Below are positions 1 through 6,376 of a stretch of 15,024 nucleotides of DNA, piece by piece. A program made the translations under genes and the position numbers. Within the stretch, counting starts at the first letter, position 1. Each line of letters opens with the position of its first letter. Location: the NCBI GenBank assembly GCA_022571615.1, contig JACZXM010000020.1, positions 1-15,024 of the forward strand, given 5' to 3'. The notes under the pieces were generated by a model, which saw only the letters and a list, made by a program, of their open reading frames with translations, searched no databases and was not told where the DNA came from. The stretch is from Acidobacteriota bacterium (lineage in GTDB: Bacteria > Acidobacteriota > UBA890 > WLXD01).

Positions 1-1
1 G

Positions 2-1435
2 CTGCGTGTACGGCAGGACTACATGATCGCCGAGGGCTTGCTGCTGCCGTACGAGAACGGCACCGAGACCCCACCCGAGCTGGCCGAGTGGGCCCTGGCG
101 CGGGTGCGGCAGCTGTCCGCGCACGAGGTCGGGCACACGCTGGGATTCGGGCACAACTATTGGGCCAGCAGCCAGGGCCGGATCTCGGTCATGGACTACC
201 CCCACCCTCTGGTCACGCTCAACGATGACGGCAGCCTGGACATCTCGGAGGTCTATGACATCGGTATCGGGGAATGGGACAAGGTCAGTGTGGCGTATGC
301 CTACCAGGACTTCCCACCGGGGGCCGACGAGGCCGAAGAGCTGCCCGCCATCCTCGATGAGGCCTGGGAGCGCGACCTGATCTACATGACCAACCAGGAC
401 ATGTCGGCGCAGCCACGGGTGCACCAGTGGGCCAACGGCGCCGACCCGGCGGCCGAGCTCAACCGCATGATGGCCGTTCGGCGGGCCTCGCTCGAGAGGT
501 TCGGTGTGAATGCCATCAAGCTCGGGCAGCCGCTGGCGACGATCGAGGAGGTGCTGGTGCCGCTGTACCTGCACCATCGCTATCAGGTCAGCGCGACGGC
601 ATCGGCCATCGGGGGCCTGAACTACCACTACGCGCTGCGAGGCGACCGACACGGCCCCGCCGCGCCCCCGGTTCCCGCCCCCGCCCAGGAGGCGGCCCTG
701 GAGGCATTGCTCGCGGTCCTGGAACCGGCACAGCTCGCGCTGCCGCGTTCGCTGCTGGAGGTGCTGCCGCCACGGCCGACGGGTTACTTTCGCCATCGCG
801 AGCTGTTTCCGCGCAACACCGGCCCGATGTTCGACGCCATCACCCCGGCGGTGGTGGCAGCCCAACAGGTTGCGGCGGAGCTGTTCAACCCGTCGCGGGC
901 CGCCCGCCTTATTCAGCAGCGCGCCCTGGACCCTTCCCTCCCCGGACTGGATGCCATCATCGACAGGACCCTGGGGGCGGTGTTTCACGCCGAGCCGTCG
1001 GATGCATACGAGGCCGAGATCTCTCGCGCACTCCAGAGGGTGGTGACCGAGCAGTTGATGTCGCTGGCGGCTAGCGCGCCGATGCCTCAGGTGCGGGCCA
1101 TCGCCTCCTCGCGCCTGCAAGCCATGATCGCCCTCCTGCACGCGCAAGTGGCAGCCAAGCGAGGCGGCGAGACGCCGCAGCCCGGGTTGACTGCGAGCGC
1201 CGAGCAGGCGCACTTTGACCTGCTGGCAAGTGATATCGAGCGGTTCCTCGGGCGGCCTGCGGAGGCCTACTCGGCGCCTCGGGCGTCGACATCGCCGCCG
1301 GGAGCTCCGATCGGCCAGCCGGCACCGTCATGGCTTTCCCCGGCAGGCAGCGGCCCCGACAGGTTGCCGCCCACCGTTTCGCTAATCGACCTGCTGTGGC
1401 CGCCGACGCCGGCATGCTCGATCGATCAGCGCTAG
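2..1435 (+). CDS. Zinc metalloprotease, met-zincin of the DUF5117/DUF4953 type (5' partial)
   Basis: C-terminal part of a zinc-dependent metalloprotease, probably exported. The frame is open to the left edge (LRVRQDY precedes the first ATG at 23), so the N-terminus lies outside the window and the ATG at 23 is internal. Numbering from that Met, the metzincin zinc motif HEVGHTLGFGHN spans residues 34-45 (zinc ligands H34, H38, H44; catalytic E35). The Met-turn is in SVMDYPHP (M57). The spacing and the following acidic stretch resemble the DUF4953 domain, which in full-length relatives follows a DUF5117 domain. The rest is largely helical by composition, with a proline-rich tail containing PPGAPIGQ. 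The substrate is unknown. It ends 13 bp from the stop of the convergent gene, with no terminator visible between them. The family call is confident; a physiological role cannot be read from the sequence. Confidence 0.88.
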   Translation: MRVRQDYMIAEGLLLPYENGTETPPELAEWALARVRQLSAHEVGHTLGFGHNYWASSQGRISVMDYPHPLVTLNDDGSLDISEVYDIGIGEWDKVSVAYAYQDFPPGADEAEELPAILDEAWERDLIYMTNQDMSAQPRVHQWANGADPAAELNRMMAVRRASLERFGVNAIKLGQPLATIEEVLVPLYLHHRYQVSATASAIGGLNYHYALRGDRHGPAAPPVPAPAQEAALEALLAVLEPAQLALPRSLLEVLPPRPTGYFRHRELFPRNTGPMFDAITPAVVAAQQVAAELFNPSRAARLIQQRALDPSLPGLDAIIDRTLGAVFHAEPSDAYEAEISRALQRVVTEQLMSLAASAPMPQVRAIASSRLQAMIALLHAQVAAKRGGETPQPGLTASAEQAHFDLLASDIERFLGRPAEAYSAPRASTSPPGAPIGQPAPSWLSPAGSGPDRLPPTVSLIDLLWPPTPACSIDQR

Positions 1436-1448
1436 GAGTCTGGCCGAG

Positions 1449-2378
1449 TCAGGGCCGCGTCGACGGCATGCGATCTGTCTGCCCGGTGTCCATCGGCGGT
1501 GCCACCTCGGGGCACGCCGCATCCGACGCCGGGCCGGTGGTGCGGAGGTCGAGGTAGGTGGCGGTGGCGTAGGAGGTGAACCCCGGCACGCCCGCGAGAA
1601 TCCGACTGTCCACCACGTGGGGAAACTCGACGAACGCAGAGTACGGCTGGCCGGGGGCCAGCGTGCCCGCGCCCACCACCACCTCGGAGGCGCGGAACGT
1701 GAGGTACTCGCCCTGAAACGGCAGGCCGGTGTGGAAGAGGCGCTCGCCTTGGCAATCGGCGATGACGACAAAGATCATGTCGTCGACGATGTCGCGTGGA
1801 TCGGCGACGCCGTTGGAGTACTCGCTCCATCGCACCTGCAGGTCGAGTGACGGATCGATCTGTAGGGGCGACACTTCGACCCCCTGCTGGATCAGCGAGA
1901 TGCGGATCGGCGCCGGCAGGTCGGTCCGACCATCCGGTCCCTCCAGCCGCAGTGAAACGTGCCGCAGCCGGCCTTCCGACATCTCGATGTCGAAGGCAAA
2001 AGATCCGTTCGGGTACGCCGCGTCGAGCTCCTGGAGCGAGTCGAAATGGCCCCCCTCGACGTACCAGGTCTCGCCGCGGTCCTCGAACTGCAGCGGCGCC
2101 CCCGGCGGCTGCTGTGGGCGCAGTACGGCCGAGACGATCCTCCCACCGGGTTGGATGAAGATCTCGGAAAAGAAATGGTAGTTCAGCAGCGTCAGCTGCC
2201 CGTCGCTGTCCTGCGCCCAGTTGGATGACTTCACCAGGACGAAGAACGAGACATCCGACCCGCCTCTGCAGGTGGCCAGCGCCAGCACCAAGAGGAGCAG
2301 GCCGCAACCGAGCACCGCGCGCCGGACTGGCTCGATCGGCGCTCGTCCTACCGACTCGGTCAACTCTCCCGCCGCCAC
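1449..2378 (-). CDS. Exported protein of unknown function, possible lipoprotein
   Basis: A 309-residue protein that I do not recognise. It starts at GTG 2378 and has a basic stretch (VRR, residues 18-20) followed by a hydrophobic segment (about 21-36) ending in LALATC (C37), which fits a Sec signal. The lipobox is weak because Thr occupies -1, where Gly, Ala or Ser is usual, so lipidation is uncertain. The mature part is rich in beta-prone stretches (FFVLVKSSNW, IRISLIQQGVEV, LDLQVRWSEY) and has two further Cys (in ADCQGE and AACPEV) that could form a disulfide outside the cytoplasm. The frame is chosen over the arginine-rich overlapping frame (1432-2307) because it alone has a signal sequence and balanced composition. 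The start overlaps the end of the methyltransferase remnant by 19 bp. The Shine-Dalgarno sequence is poor, so a later start just before the hydrophobic segment is possible. Confidence 0.72.
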   Translation of the reverse strand: MAAGELTESVGRAPIEPVRRAVLGCGLLLLVLALATCRGGSDVSFFVLVKSSNWAQDSDGQLTLLNYHFFSEIFIQPGGRIVSAVLRPQQPPGAPLQFEDRGETWYVEGGHFDSLQELDAAYPNGSFAFDIEMSEGRLRHVSLRLEGPDGRTDLPAPIRISLIQQGVEVSPLQIDPSLDLQVRWSEYSNGVADPRDIVDDMIFVVIADCQGERLFHTGLPFQGEYLTFRASEVVVGAGTLAPGQPYSAFVEFPHVVDSRILAGVPGFTSYATATYLDLRTTGPASDAACPEVAPPMDTGQTDRMPSTRP

Positions 2379-2599
2379 GCTAGAGTCACCATCCCCCGCT
2401 CCAACGACTCGCCATCGAGCCGCATCGCGGTTCCCGCGCCGAGATCCACCGCGACCGCGCTCGCTCCGGTTTGGACGCCGAGGTCGACGAATGGCTGCCG
2501 GGCTCGATCCCGGGCTGCGTCCGGATCGCCCAGCATCCAGCCATACACCGGCCCGAGATGCTCGTCATAGTGCCGCTGCGCCGGGCCTTCGATGGTCAC
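2360..2599 (-). pseudogene. Remnant of a SAM-dependent methyltransferase with internal deletion
   Basis: A 79-codon frame with a GTG start at 2599 and a good Shine-Dalgarno (GAGAGGA) just upstream. Residues 10-56 read like the N-terminus of a class I SAM-dependent methyltransferase: HYDEHLGPVYGWMLGD, then a helix, then SAM-binding motif I in AVAVDLGAG (residues 48-56). A working enzyme would continue for roughly 120-200 residues. Here motif I is followed directly by 23 residues ending in ERGMVTLAWRRES, which resembles the last beta strand of such enzymes. The simplest reading is an in-frame deletion of the middle of the gene, with the junction near 2420-2435. It has no SAM adenine-binding acidic loop or catalytic region and should be inactive. 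A small intact protein of another kind is possible but less likely. The ribosome-binding site suggests it may still be translated. Confidence 0.6.
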
Positions 2600-2764
2600 T
2601 GACGTATCCTCTCTCGGACTACATCGTTCATGGGCAACACAGGCCGCCTTCGGGCTTGTGGCAGCGTCCTCGATCGGTTTTCTTTACCCTGGGTAGCAAT
2701 CCTACCGTCAACTCTTGCACACCGACCCAACCCGACCCGATCCGAACGAACCGGAGCACCTCCC
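2600..2764. promoter_or_regulatory. Divergent intergenic region and thrS leader
   Basis: A 165-bp gap between the leftward methyltransferase remnant and thrS. No -35/-10 pair stands out for either direction. On the thrS side there are two short inverted repeats. CACAGGC (2638-2644) pairs with GCTTGTG (2654-2660), with one G-T pair and a loop that contains TTCG. GGTAG (2692-2696) pairs with CTACC (2702-2706). The stretch 2710-2752 is C/A-rich and probably unstructured. The thrS frame is open through this region up to 2630, but the translated sequence there has no resemblance to a TGS domain. I see no T-box specifier hairpin or antiterminator. Confidence 0.35.
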
Positions 2765-2767
2765 GTG
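2753..2767 (+). promoter_or_regulatory. Ribosome-binding site deciding the thrS GTG start
   Basis: GGAG at 2753-2756 sits 8 nt before GTG 2765. The upstream in-frame ATG at 2630 would add 45 residues with no resemblance to a TGS domain, so the GTG is the better start. Confidence 0.65.
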
Positions 2768-4612
2768 CCGATCATCCAGGAAGACGACCGCAACGAACCC
2801 CTCTACCGCATGCGGCACTCCCTGGCCCACGTGATGGCCCAGGCGGTCAAGAAGCTCTACCCGGGAACCCTGCTCGGCTTCGGTCCCCCGGTGGCGAACG
2901 GCTTCTATTACGACTTCCTGTTTTCGGAGGACGCCGAGATCAGCGAGGACGATCTTGCCCGCATTCAAAAGGAAATGCGCAAGATTATCGACGAGCACCA
3001 GGAATTTTCGCGTGAGGACCTGTCGGCACAAGATGCCCTCGAGCGCATACGGGCCATGCAGGAACCCCACAAGCTCGAGTATGCGCAGGAGCTTCTGCAG
3101 CAGCACGACTCGTTGAGCTTCTACACCAACGGCCCGTTCGTGGACATGTGCGAGGGTCCGCACGTCGAGAATACCGTCGAGCTGCCCAAGGACGGCTTCA
3201 AGCTCGACTCGCTCGCCGGAGCGTACTGGCGCGGCGACGAGAACAACGTGATGCTCACTCGCATCTACGGACTCGCCTTTCCGACCAGGAAGGAGCTCAA
3301 AGAGAAGCTGCGACAGATCGAAGAGGCCAAGCAGCGCGACCACCGCAAGTTGGGCCGCGAGCTGGGCATCTTCATCATCAGCGACGAGGTCGGCAAGGGC
3401 CTGCCGCTATGGCTGCCCAACGGCGCCATCATCCGCCACGAGCTCGAAAAGCTCGCCTACGAGACCGAGTTCCGCTATGGCTACCTTCCGGTTGCGACCC
3501 CCCACATCACCAAGGAGAAGCTGTACTGGACCTCCGGGCACCTGCCGCTGTACGAGAAGGTCATGTATCCGCCGTTGCGGATGTACGAGGATGCCGAGGA
3601 GGGCGGGGCGGCGGCCGAGAGCGGCGAGGGCGAGCCGGAGAAGTACTACCTCAAGCCGATGAACTGCCCGCACCACCACATGATCTACGCCGCACAGCCT
3701 CGCTCGTACCGCGACCTGCCGCTGCGGCTGGCAGAGTACGGCAGCTGCTATCGGTTCGAGCGCTCGGGCCAGCTCCAGGGCCTCACCCGGGTGCGCGGCA
3801 TGTGCATGAACGACGCCCACCTCTACGTCACCCCCGAGCAGCTGCTGGAGGAGCTCAAGGCGGTGATGGAGCTACACCGCGAGTACTACGAGCTGTTCGG
3901 CTTCGACAACTACTTCATGCGCCTGAGCCTCTGGGACCCCGAGGATCCGAAGCGCGCCGAGAAATACTTCGACCAGCCGGAGGCCTGGGAGTTCAGCCAG
4001 AAGATCGTGCAGCAGGCGCTCGAGGAGCTGGGCCTCTGGTACAAGCTCTCGGTCGGCGACGCCGCCTTCTACGGACCCAAGATCGACGTTCAGTTCCGCA
4101 CCGTGCTGGGCCGCGAGTTCACGCTCTCGACCAATCAGCTGGACTTCGCGCAGCCGGCACGCTTCGGCCTCAAGTACGTCGACCGTGACGGCACCGAGAA
4201 GACCCCGTATTGCATCCACCGCGCCCCGCTCAGCACCCACGAGCGCTTCATCGGCTTCTTGCTGGAGCACTACGGCGGCGCCTTCCCCACCTGGCTGGCA
4301 CCCGTCCAGGTGGTGGTGATCCCGATCGGTGAGAACCAGCTCGCATACGCGTCCAAGATTCGCGACACGCTGAGATCTTCCCTGGTGCGCACCGAGACCG
4401 ATGATTCCGATGCCTCGATGGGCAAGAAGATCCGCACCAACGTCACGCGCAAGGTGCCGATCCTGTTGGTCGTCGGCGGTCGCGAAGCCGAAGCTGGCAC
4501 CGTGACCGTTCGCCGCTACGGCATCAAGGAGCAGCGCTCGATGTCGCTGGAGGCGTTCGTGGACGCCGTCGCGGAAGAGATCCGCGGTCGGCAGCACGTC
4601 ACCGAGTGGTAG
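2765..4612 (+). CDS. thrS: Threonyl-tRNA synthetase lacking the TGS domain
   Basis: Charges tRNA-Thr with threonine in the cytoplasm; class II synthetase. I chose GTG 2765 (615 aa) because GGAG lies 8 nt upstream (2753-2756) and the in-frame sequence before it looks non-coding. From this start the editing (N2) domain begins almost at once: HSLAH (H18, H22) and CEGPH (C129, H133) form the HxxxH plus CxxxH editing site. The catalytic core follows with MNCPHHH (C301), motif 2 around RFERSG, MNDAH (H352) and motif 3 CIHRAPLSTHERFIGF (H485); C301, H352 and H485 match the zinc ligands of E. coli ThrRS. An acidic, low-complexity insert (EEGGAAAESGEGEPEKYY) precedes the Cys. The C-terminal anticodon-binding domain starts near PVQVVVIPIG. 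The usual N-terminal TGS domain of about 60 residues is missing. It is not next to infC-rpmI-rplT. The 3' end overlaps the convergent gene by 14 bp. Confidence 0.96.
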   Translation: MPIIQEDDRNEPLYRMRHSLAHVMAQAVKKLYPGTLLGFGPPVANGFYYDFLFSEDAEISEDDLARIQKEMRKIIDEHQEFSREDLSAQDALERIRAMQEPHKLEYAQELLQQHDSLSFYTNGPFVDMCEGPHVENTVELPKDGFKLDSLAGAYWRGDENNVMLTRIYGLAFPTRKELKEKLRQIEEAKQRDHRKLGRELGIFIISDEVGKGLPLWLPNGAIIRHELEKLAYETEFRYGYLPVATPHITKEKLYWTSGHLPLYEKVMYPPLRMYEDAEEGGAAAESGEGEPEKYYLKPMNCPHHHMIYAAQPRSYRDLPLRLAEYGSCYRFERSGQLQGLTRVRGMCMNDAHLYVTPEQLLEELKAVMELHREYYELFGFDNYFMRLSLWDPEDPKRAEKYFDQPEAWEFSQKIVQQALEELGLWYKLSVGDAAFYGPKIDVQFRTVLGREFTLSTNQLDFAQPARFGLKYVDRDGTEKTPYCIHRAPLSTHERFIGFLLEHYGGAFPTWLAPVQVVVIPIGENQLAYASKIRDTLRSSLVRTETDDSDASMGKKIRTNVTRKVPILLVVGGREAEAGTVTVRRYGIKEQRSMSLEAFVDAVAEEIRGRQHVTEW

Positions 4613-5093
4613 AGGGCGCCACGGCCGGCAGCCTGGCGGCGCGCTCCGTCAGCAACTCCGTGATCCTGGCGACCCGCCGTGACCGGGTCTCGGGGCTCTT
4701 GGCTCCAAGGACGAAGCGCAACATCTCCCGACGCAGGCCCGGCGGCAGCAACCACAGCGCCTCCACCCCCCGCTCGATCCGCTCGGCCGCGGCAACAATC
4801 TCTTCGGGCATCGGCAGCTCGGGATCCGTGTCAGGGCGCAACTCGATCGACACCTGGTCGCCGGTGTCGGCCTGCGCCGCCTTGCGCAGCTCGTCGTGAA
4901 GGAACAGGCGCAGTCCCCCGTCTGGGGATGGCATCAACATTGTCACTCGACTCTTTCCTCCCACCACCACCACCACGGGTGGGTAATGCCACTCGGCGAA
5001 AGCGCTCGCCACCTCGGGCGGAACGTCGACGCAACGGAGGATCCCCTGACGATAGATCGTCGCCGAGAACACGTGGCGGTCCTGCGGCTGCAT
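4599..5093 (-). CDS. DUF1905/YdeI-like (OmdA-type) protein
   Basis: A 164-residue cytoplasmic protein starting at ATG 5093, 5 nt after the msrA stop. The N-terminal half (HVFSATIYRQGILRCVDVPP through VSIEL, about residues 7-85) matches the small beta-rich DUF1905 domain. The C-terminal half (LLPPGLRREMLRFVLGAKSPETRSRRVARI) resembles the helical YdeI/OmpD-associated domain, whose biochemical role is not settled. A longer frame reaches 5174 but lies inside msrA and reads as low-complexity arginine-rich sequence, so it was not used. A run of five Val (residues 40-44) comes from a CCA repeat on the plus strand. The gene is probably translated with msrA. Its 3' end overlaps thrS by 14 bp on the opposite strand. 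The family assignment is reasonable; the function is unknown. Confidence 0.75.
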   Translation of the reverse strand: MQPQDRHVFSATIYRQGILRCVDVPPEVASAFAEWHYPPVVVVVGGKSRVTMLMPSPDGGLRLFLHDELRKAAQADTGDQVSIELRPDTDPELPMPEEIVAAAERIERGVEALWLLPPGLRREMLRFVLGAKSPETRSRRVARITELLTERAARLPAVAPSTTR

Positions 5094-5098
5094 GCAGA

Positions 5099-5644
5099 CT
5101 ACCCGTCGTCTGCCAGCCGAGCGGCAAAGCGCTCGCGGAGCTTGGCGAGCTTGGGATCGATCACCATGCGGCAATAGGGCTGCTGCGCATTGCGCTGGTA
5201 GTAGTCCTGGTGGTGCCCCTCGGCGGCGTAGAAGTCCTCGAACCGCGTGACCTGGGTGACAAACGGTGCCGGCCAGATGTCGCCGCGCTCGAGCTCGGCG
5301 ATGGTCTGATGGGAGGCGGCGAGCTGGGAGCCCGATTGATAGAAGATCGCCGACCGATACTGCGATCCGACGTCCCCTCCCTGGCGATCCTGCGTGGTCG
5401 GGTCGTGGATGGCGAAGAAGACCTCGAGCAGATCCCGAAACGAGATGACTTCTGGATCGAACTCGATCTGCACCGCCTCGGCATGCCCGGTCTCACCGGA
5501 GCACACCGCCTCGTATGAGGGGTCGGGGACCGTGCCCCCCGAGTAGCCCGAGACCACACGCGAGACCCCGGCGAGGCGCTCGAAGACCGCCTCCAGGCAC
5601 CAGAAGCACCCGCCTGCCAGTGTCGCCGTTTCCATGCTCATCAT
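5099..5644 (-). CDS. msrA: Peptide-methionine (S)-S-oxide reductase
   Basis: Reduces the S epimer of methionine sulfoxide in proteins, repairing oxidative damage and recycling through thioredoxin. The protein is 181 aa. The catalytic motif is GCFWC near the N-terminus (C13 nucleophile, with C16 next to it). C158 in QPYCRMV is in the place of a resolving cysteine. Other family blocks are present: VVSGYSGG, GHAEAVQIEFDP, FFAIHDPTTQDRQGGDVGSQYRS (split here as FFAIHDPTTQ and GDVGSQYRS) and EGHHQDYY. No signal peptide is visible, so it should act in the cytoplasm. ATG 5644 has AAGG 6 nt upstream; a second in-frame ATG at 5635 is also possible. It forms an apparent two-gene unit with the DUF1905/YdeI-like gene. 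No clear promoter was seen in the 63 bp upstream. Confidence 0.96.
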   Translation of the reverse strand: MMSMETATLAGGCFWCLEAVFERLAGVSRVVSGYSGGTVPDPSYEAVCSGETGHAEAVQIEFDPEVISFRDLLEVFFAIHDPTTQDRQGGDVGSQYRSAIFYQSGSQLAASHQTIAELERGDIWPAPFVTQVTRFEDFYAAEGHHQDYYQRNAQQPYCRMVIDPKLAKLRERFAARLADDG

Positions 5645-5697
5645 TCTAACCTTGAATCGGCCTGCCGAATTGCGTTCGGGAGTGAACGGTCACAGCC

Positions 5698-5709
5698 AGC
5701 TGCGCAGCT
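5698..5709. repeat. 12-bp perfect palindrome at the toxin gene stop
   Basis: AGCTGCGCAGCT is its own reverse complement and overlaps the TAG stop of the Doc-like gene (5708-5710). As RNA it could form only a very short stem with a tight loop, and no T-run follows on the minus strand. I regard it as a weak candidate for a terminator element or chance. Confidence 0.3.
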
Positions 5710-6103
5710 AGTCGCCCGGCGAAGAAACAAGCGACTGGCGTATCCACGGCAGCAGATGCTCGAGATCGCAGCGGCCGGCTTCCAGCAGGCCGATGAGGAA
5801 TCGGTGCGCCTCATCCGGATCGACGATTAGCTTCCAGCCGTTCAGCCGCAGGAAGACGTCGGTGGCGAAGAAGGCCACCCGCTTGTTGCCGTTGACGAAA
5901 GGGTGGTTCATCACCAGCGATTCGAAGAGCGCCGCCGCCATTTCTGCGAGGTCGCGATAGTAACCGGTCTGCGGCCGGTACAGGGCGCTCTCCAACAGCC
6001 CGAGGTCGCGCACCCCGCCCAAGCCCCCGAACCGGGAGATCAGCTCGGTGTGGATCGCGAGAACCTCGTCGACCGAGAGATGAACGACACGATCACTCGG
6101 CAA
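5708..6103 (-). CDS. doc: Doc-type (death-on-curing, Fic fold) toxin
   Basis: Toxin of a type II toxin-antitoxin module. The 131-residue protein has the Fic-fold signature in its Doc form, HPFVNGNKR (H67, N71, K74, R75), within ALFESLVMNHPF and followed by VAFFATDVFLRLNGW. The N-terminal block LSVDEVLAIHTELISRFGG and the GLLESALYRPQ helix are also typical of the death-on-curing family. Characterised Doc phosphorylates elongation factor Tu and blocks translation; that this one does the same is inference. The only usable start is TTG 6103, which overlaps the antitoxin stop by 11 bp, with a G-rich stretch upstream as Shine-Dalgarno. A weak start and overlap would keep toxin output below antitoxin output. 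The gene symbol is given by family only. Confidence 0.9.
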   Translation of the reverse strand: MPSDRVVHLSVDEVLAIHTELISRFGGLGGVRDLGLLESALYRPQTGYYRDLAEMAAALFESLVMNHPFVNGNKRVAFFATDVFLRLNGWKLIVDPDEAHRFLIGLLEAGRCDLEHLLPWIRQSLVSSPGD

Positions 6104-6305
6104 GGAGGCGCCCCAGCTCCTCGTTCTCGTTCATCGAATCTTGCAGATGAAGCAGAACCTCTGGACGCACCCGGCGACGCCGAACGTACTCCCGAATCGC
6201 CTCCGTGAGCAGGCCCGAGATGCTCTGGTGCGACTCGGCTGCCAGCTCCTTGAGATCACTCCAGGCCGTCTGCTCTACCTTCGAGCTGATCTTGATGGCT
6301 GCCAT
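6093..6305 (-). CDS. Ribbon-helix-helix antitoxin
   Basis: A 70-residue antitoxin expected to bind the Doc-like toxin and repress its own operon. Residues 2-46 fit a ribbon-helix-helix DNA-binding domain: beta strand AAIKISSKV, then helix TAWSDLKELAAES, then turn HQSIS, then helix GLLTEAIREYVRRRR. The tail (RPEVLLHLQDSMNENEELGR) is acidic and likely the toxin-neutralising part. ATG 6305 has a strong AAGGAGAA Shine-Dalgarno about 7-8 nt upstream. The stop overlaps the toxin start. Classical Doc is paired with Phd, which has a different fold; this pair uses an RHH partner instead. A near-palindrome upstream (6319-6340) is the likely operator. Confidence 0.88.
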   Translation of the reverse strand: MAAIKISSKVEQTAWSDLKELAAESHQSISGLLTEAIREYVRRRRVRPEVLLHLQDSMNENEELGRLLAE

Positions 6306-6318
6306 GGGCGGGTTCTCC

Positions 6319-6340
6319 TTGACGTGTCATGATACATCAA
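6319..6340 (-). promoter_or_regulatory. Operator/promoter of the toxin-antitoxin operon
   Basis: A 22-bp near-palindrome beginning TTGATGT and ending ACGTCAA on the minus strand, with the perfect core TCATGA in the middle. Nine of eleven base pairs are symmetric. It lies 14 nt upstream of the antitoxin ATG and includes TATCAT (complement of 6329-6334), which differs from the -10 consensus at one base. No good -35 was found. The twofold symmetry suits a dimeric RHH repressor that would cover the -10 and autoregulate the operon; the binding itself is inference. Confidence 0.6.
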
Positions 6341-6376
6341 GACAGTTGAACCTGAAAGCCCCGCTTCATTGCCTCA

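Noticed and set aside
1432..2307. A 291-codon frame overlapping the exported-protein gene on the minus strand
   Set aside because: Its product is very rich in Arg, Pro and Gly and has no recognisable motif or signal; it is a GC-driven shadow of the 1449-2378 frame.
3148..4188. A 346-codon frame in the same strand as thrS
   Set aside because: Arg/Ala/Gly-rich product from the shifted frame of a well-conserved enzyme.
3872..4597. A 241-codon frame antisense to thrS
   Set aside because: It lies wholly within a conserved synthetase gene and its sequence shows no domain; typical antisense shadow in high-GC DNA.
4961..4976. CCA repeat (five copies) in the DUF1905/YdeI-like gene
   Set aside because: It encodes a Val run within a plausible beta strand. 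A phase-variation role is unlikely because a triplet repeat would not shift the frame.
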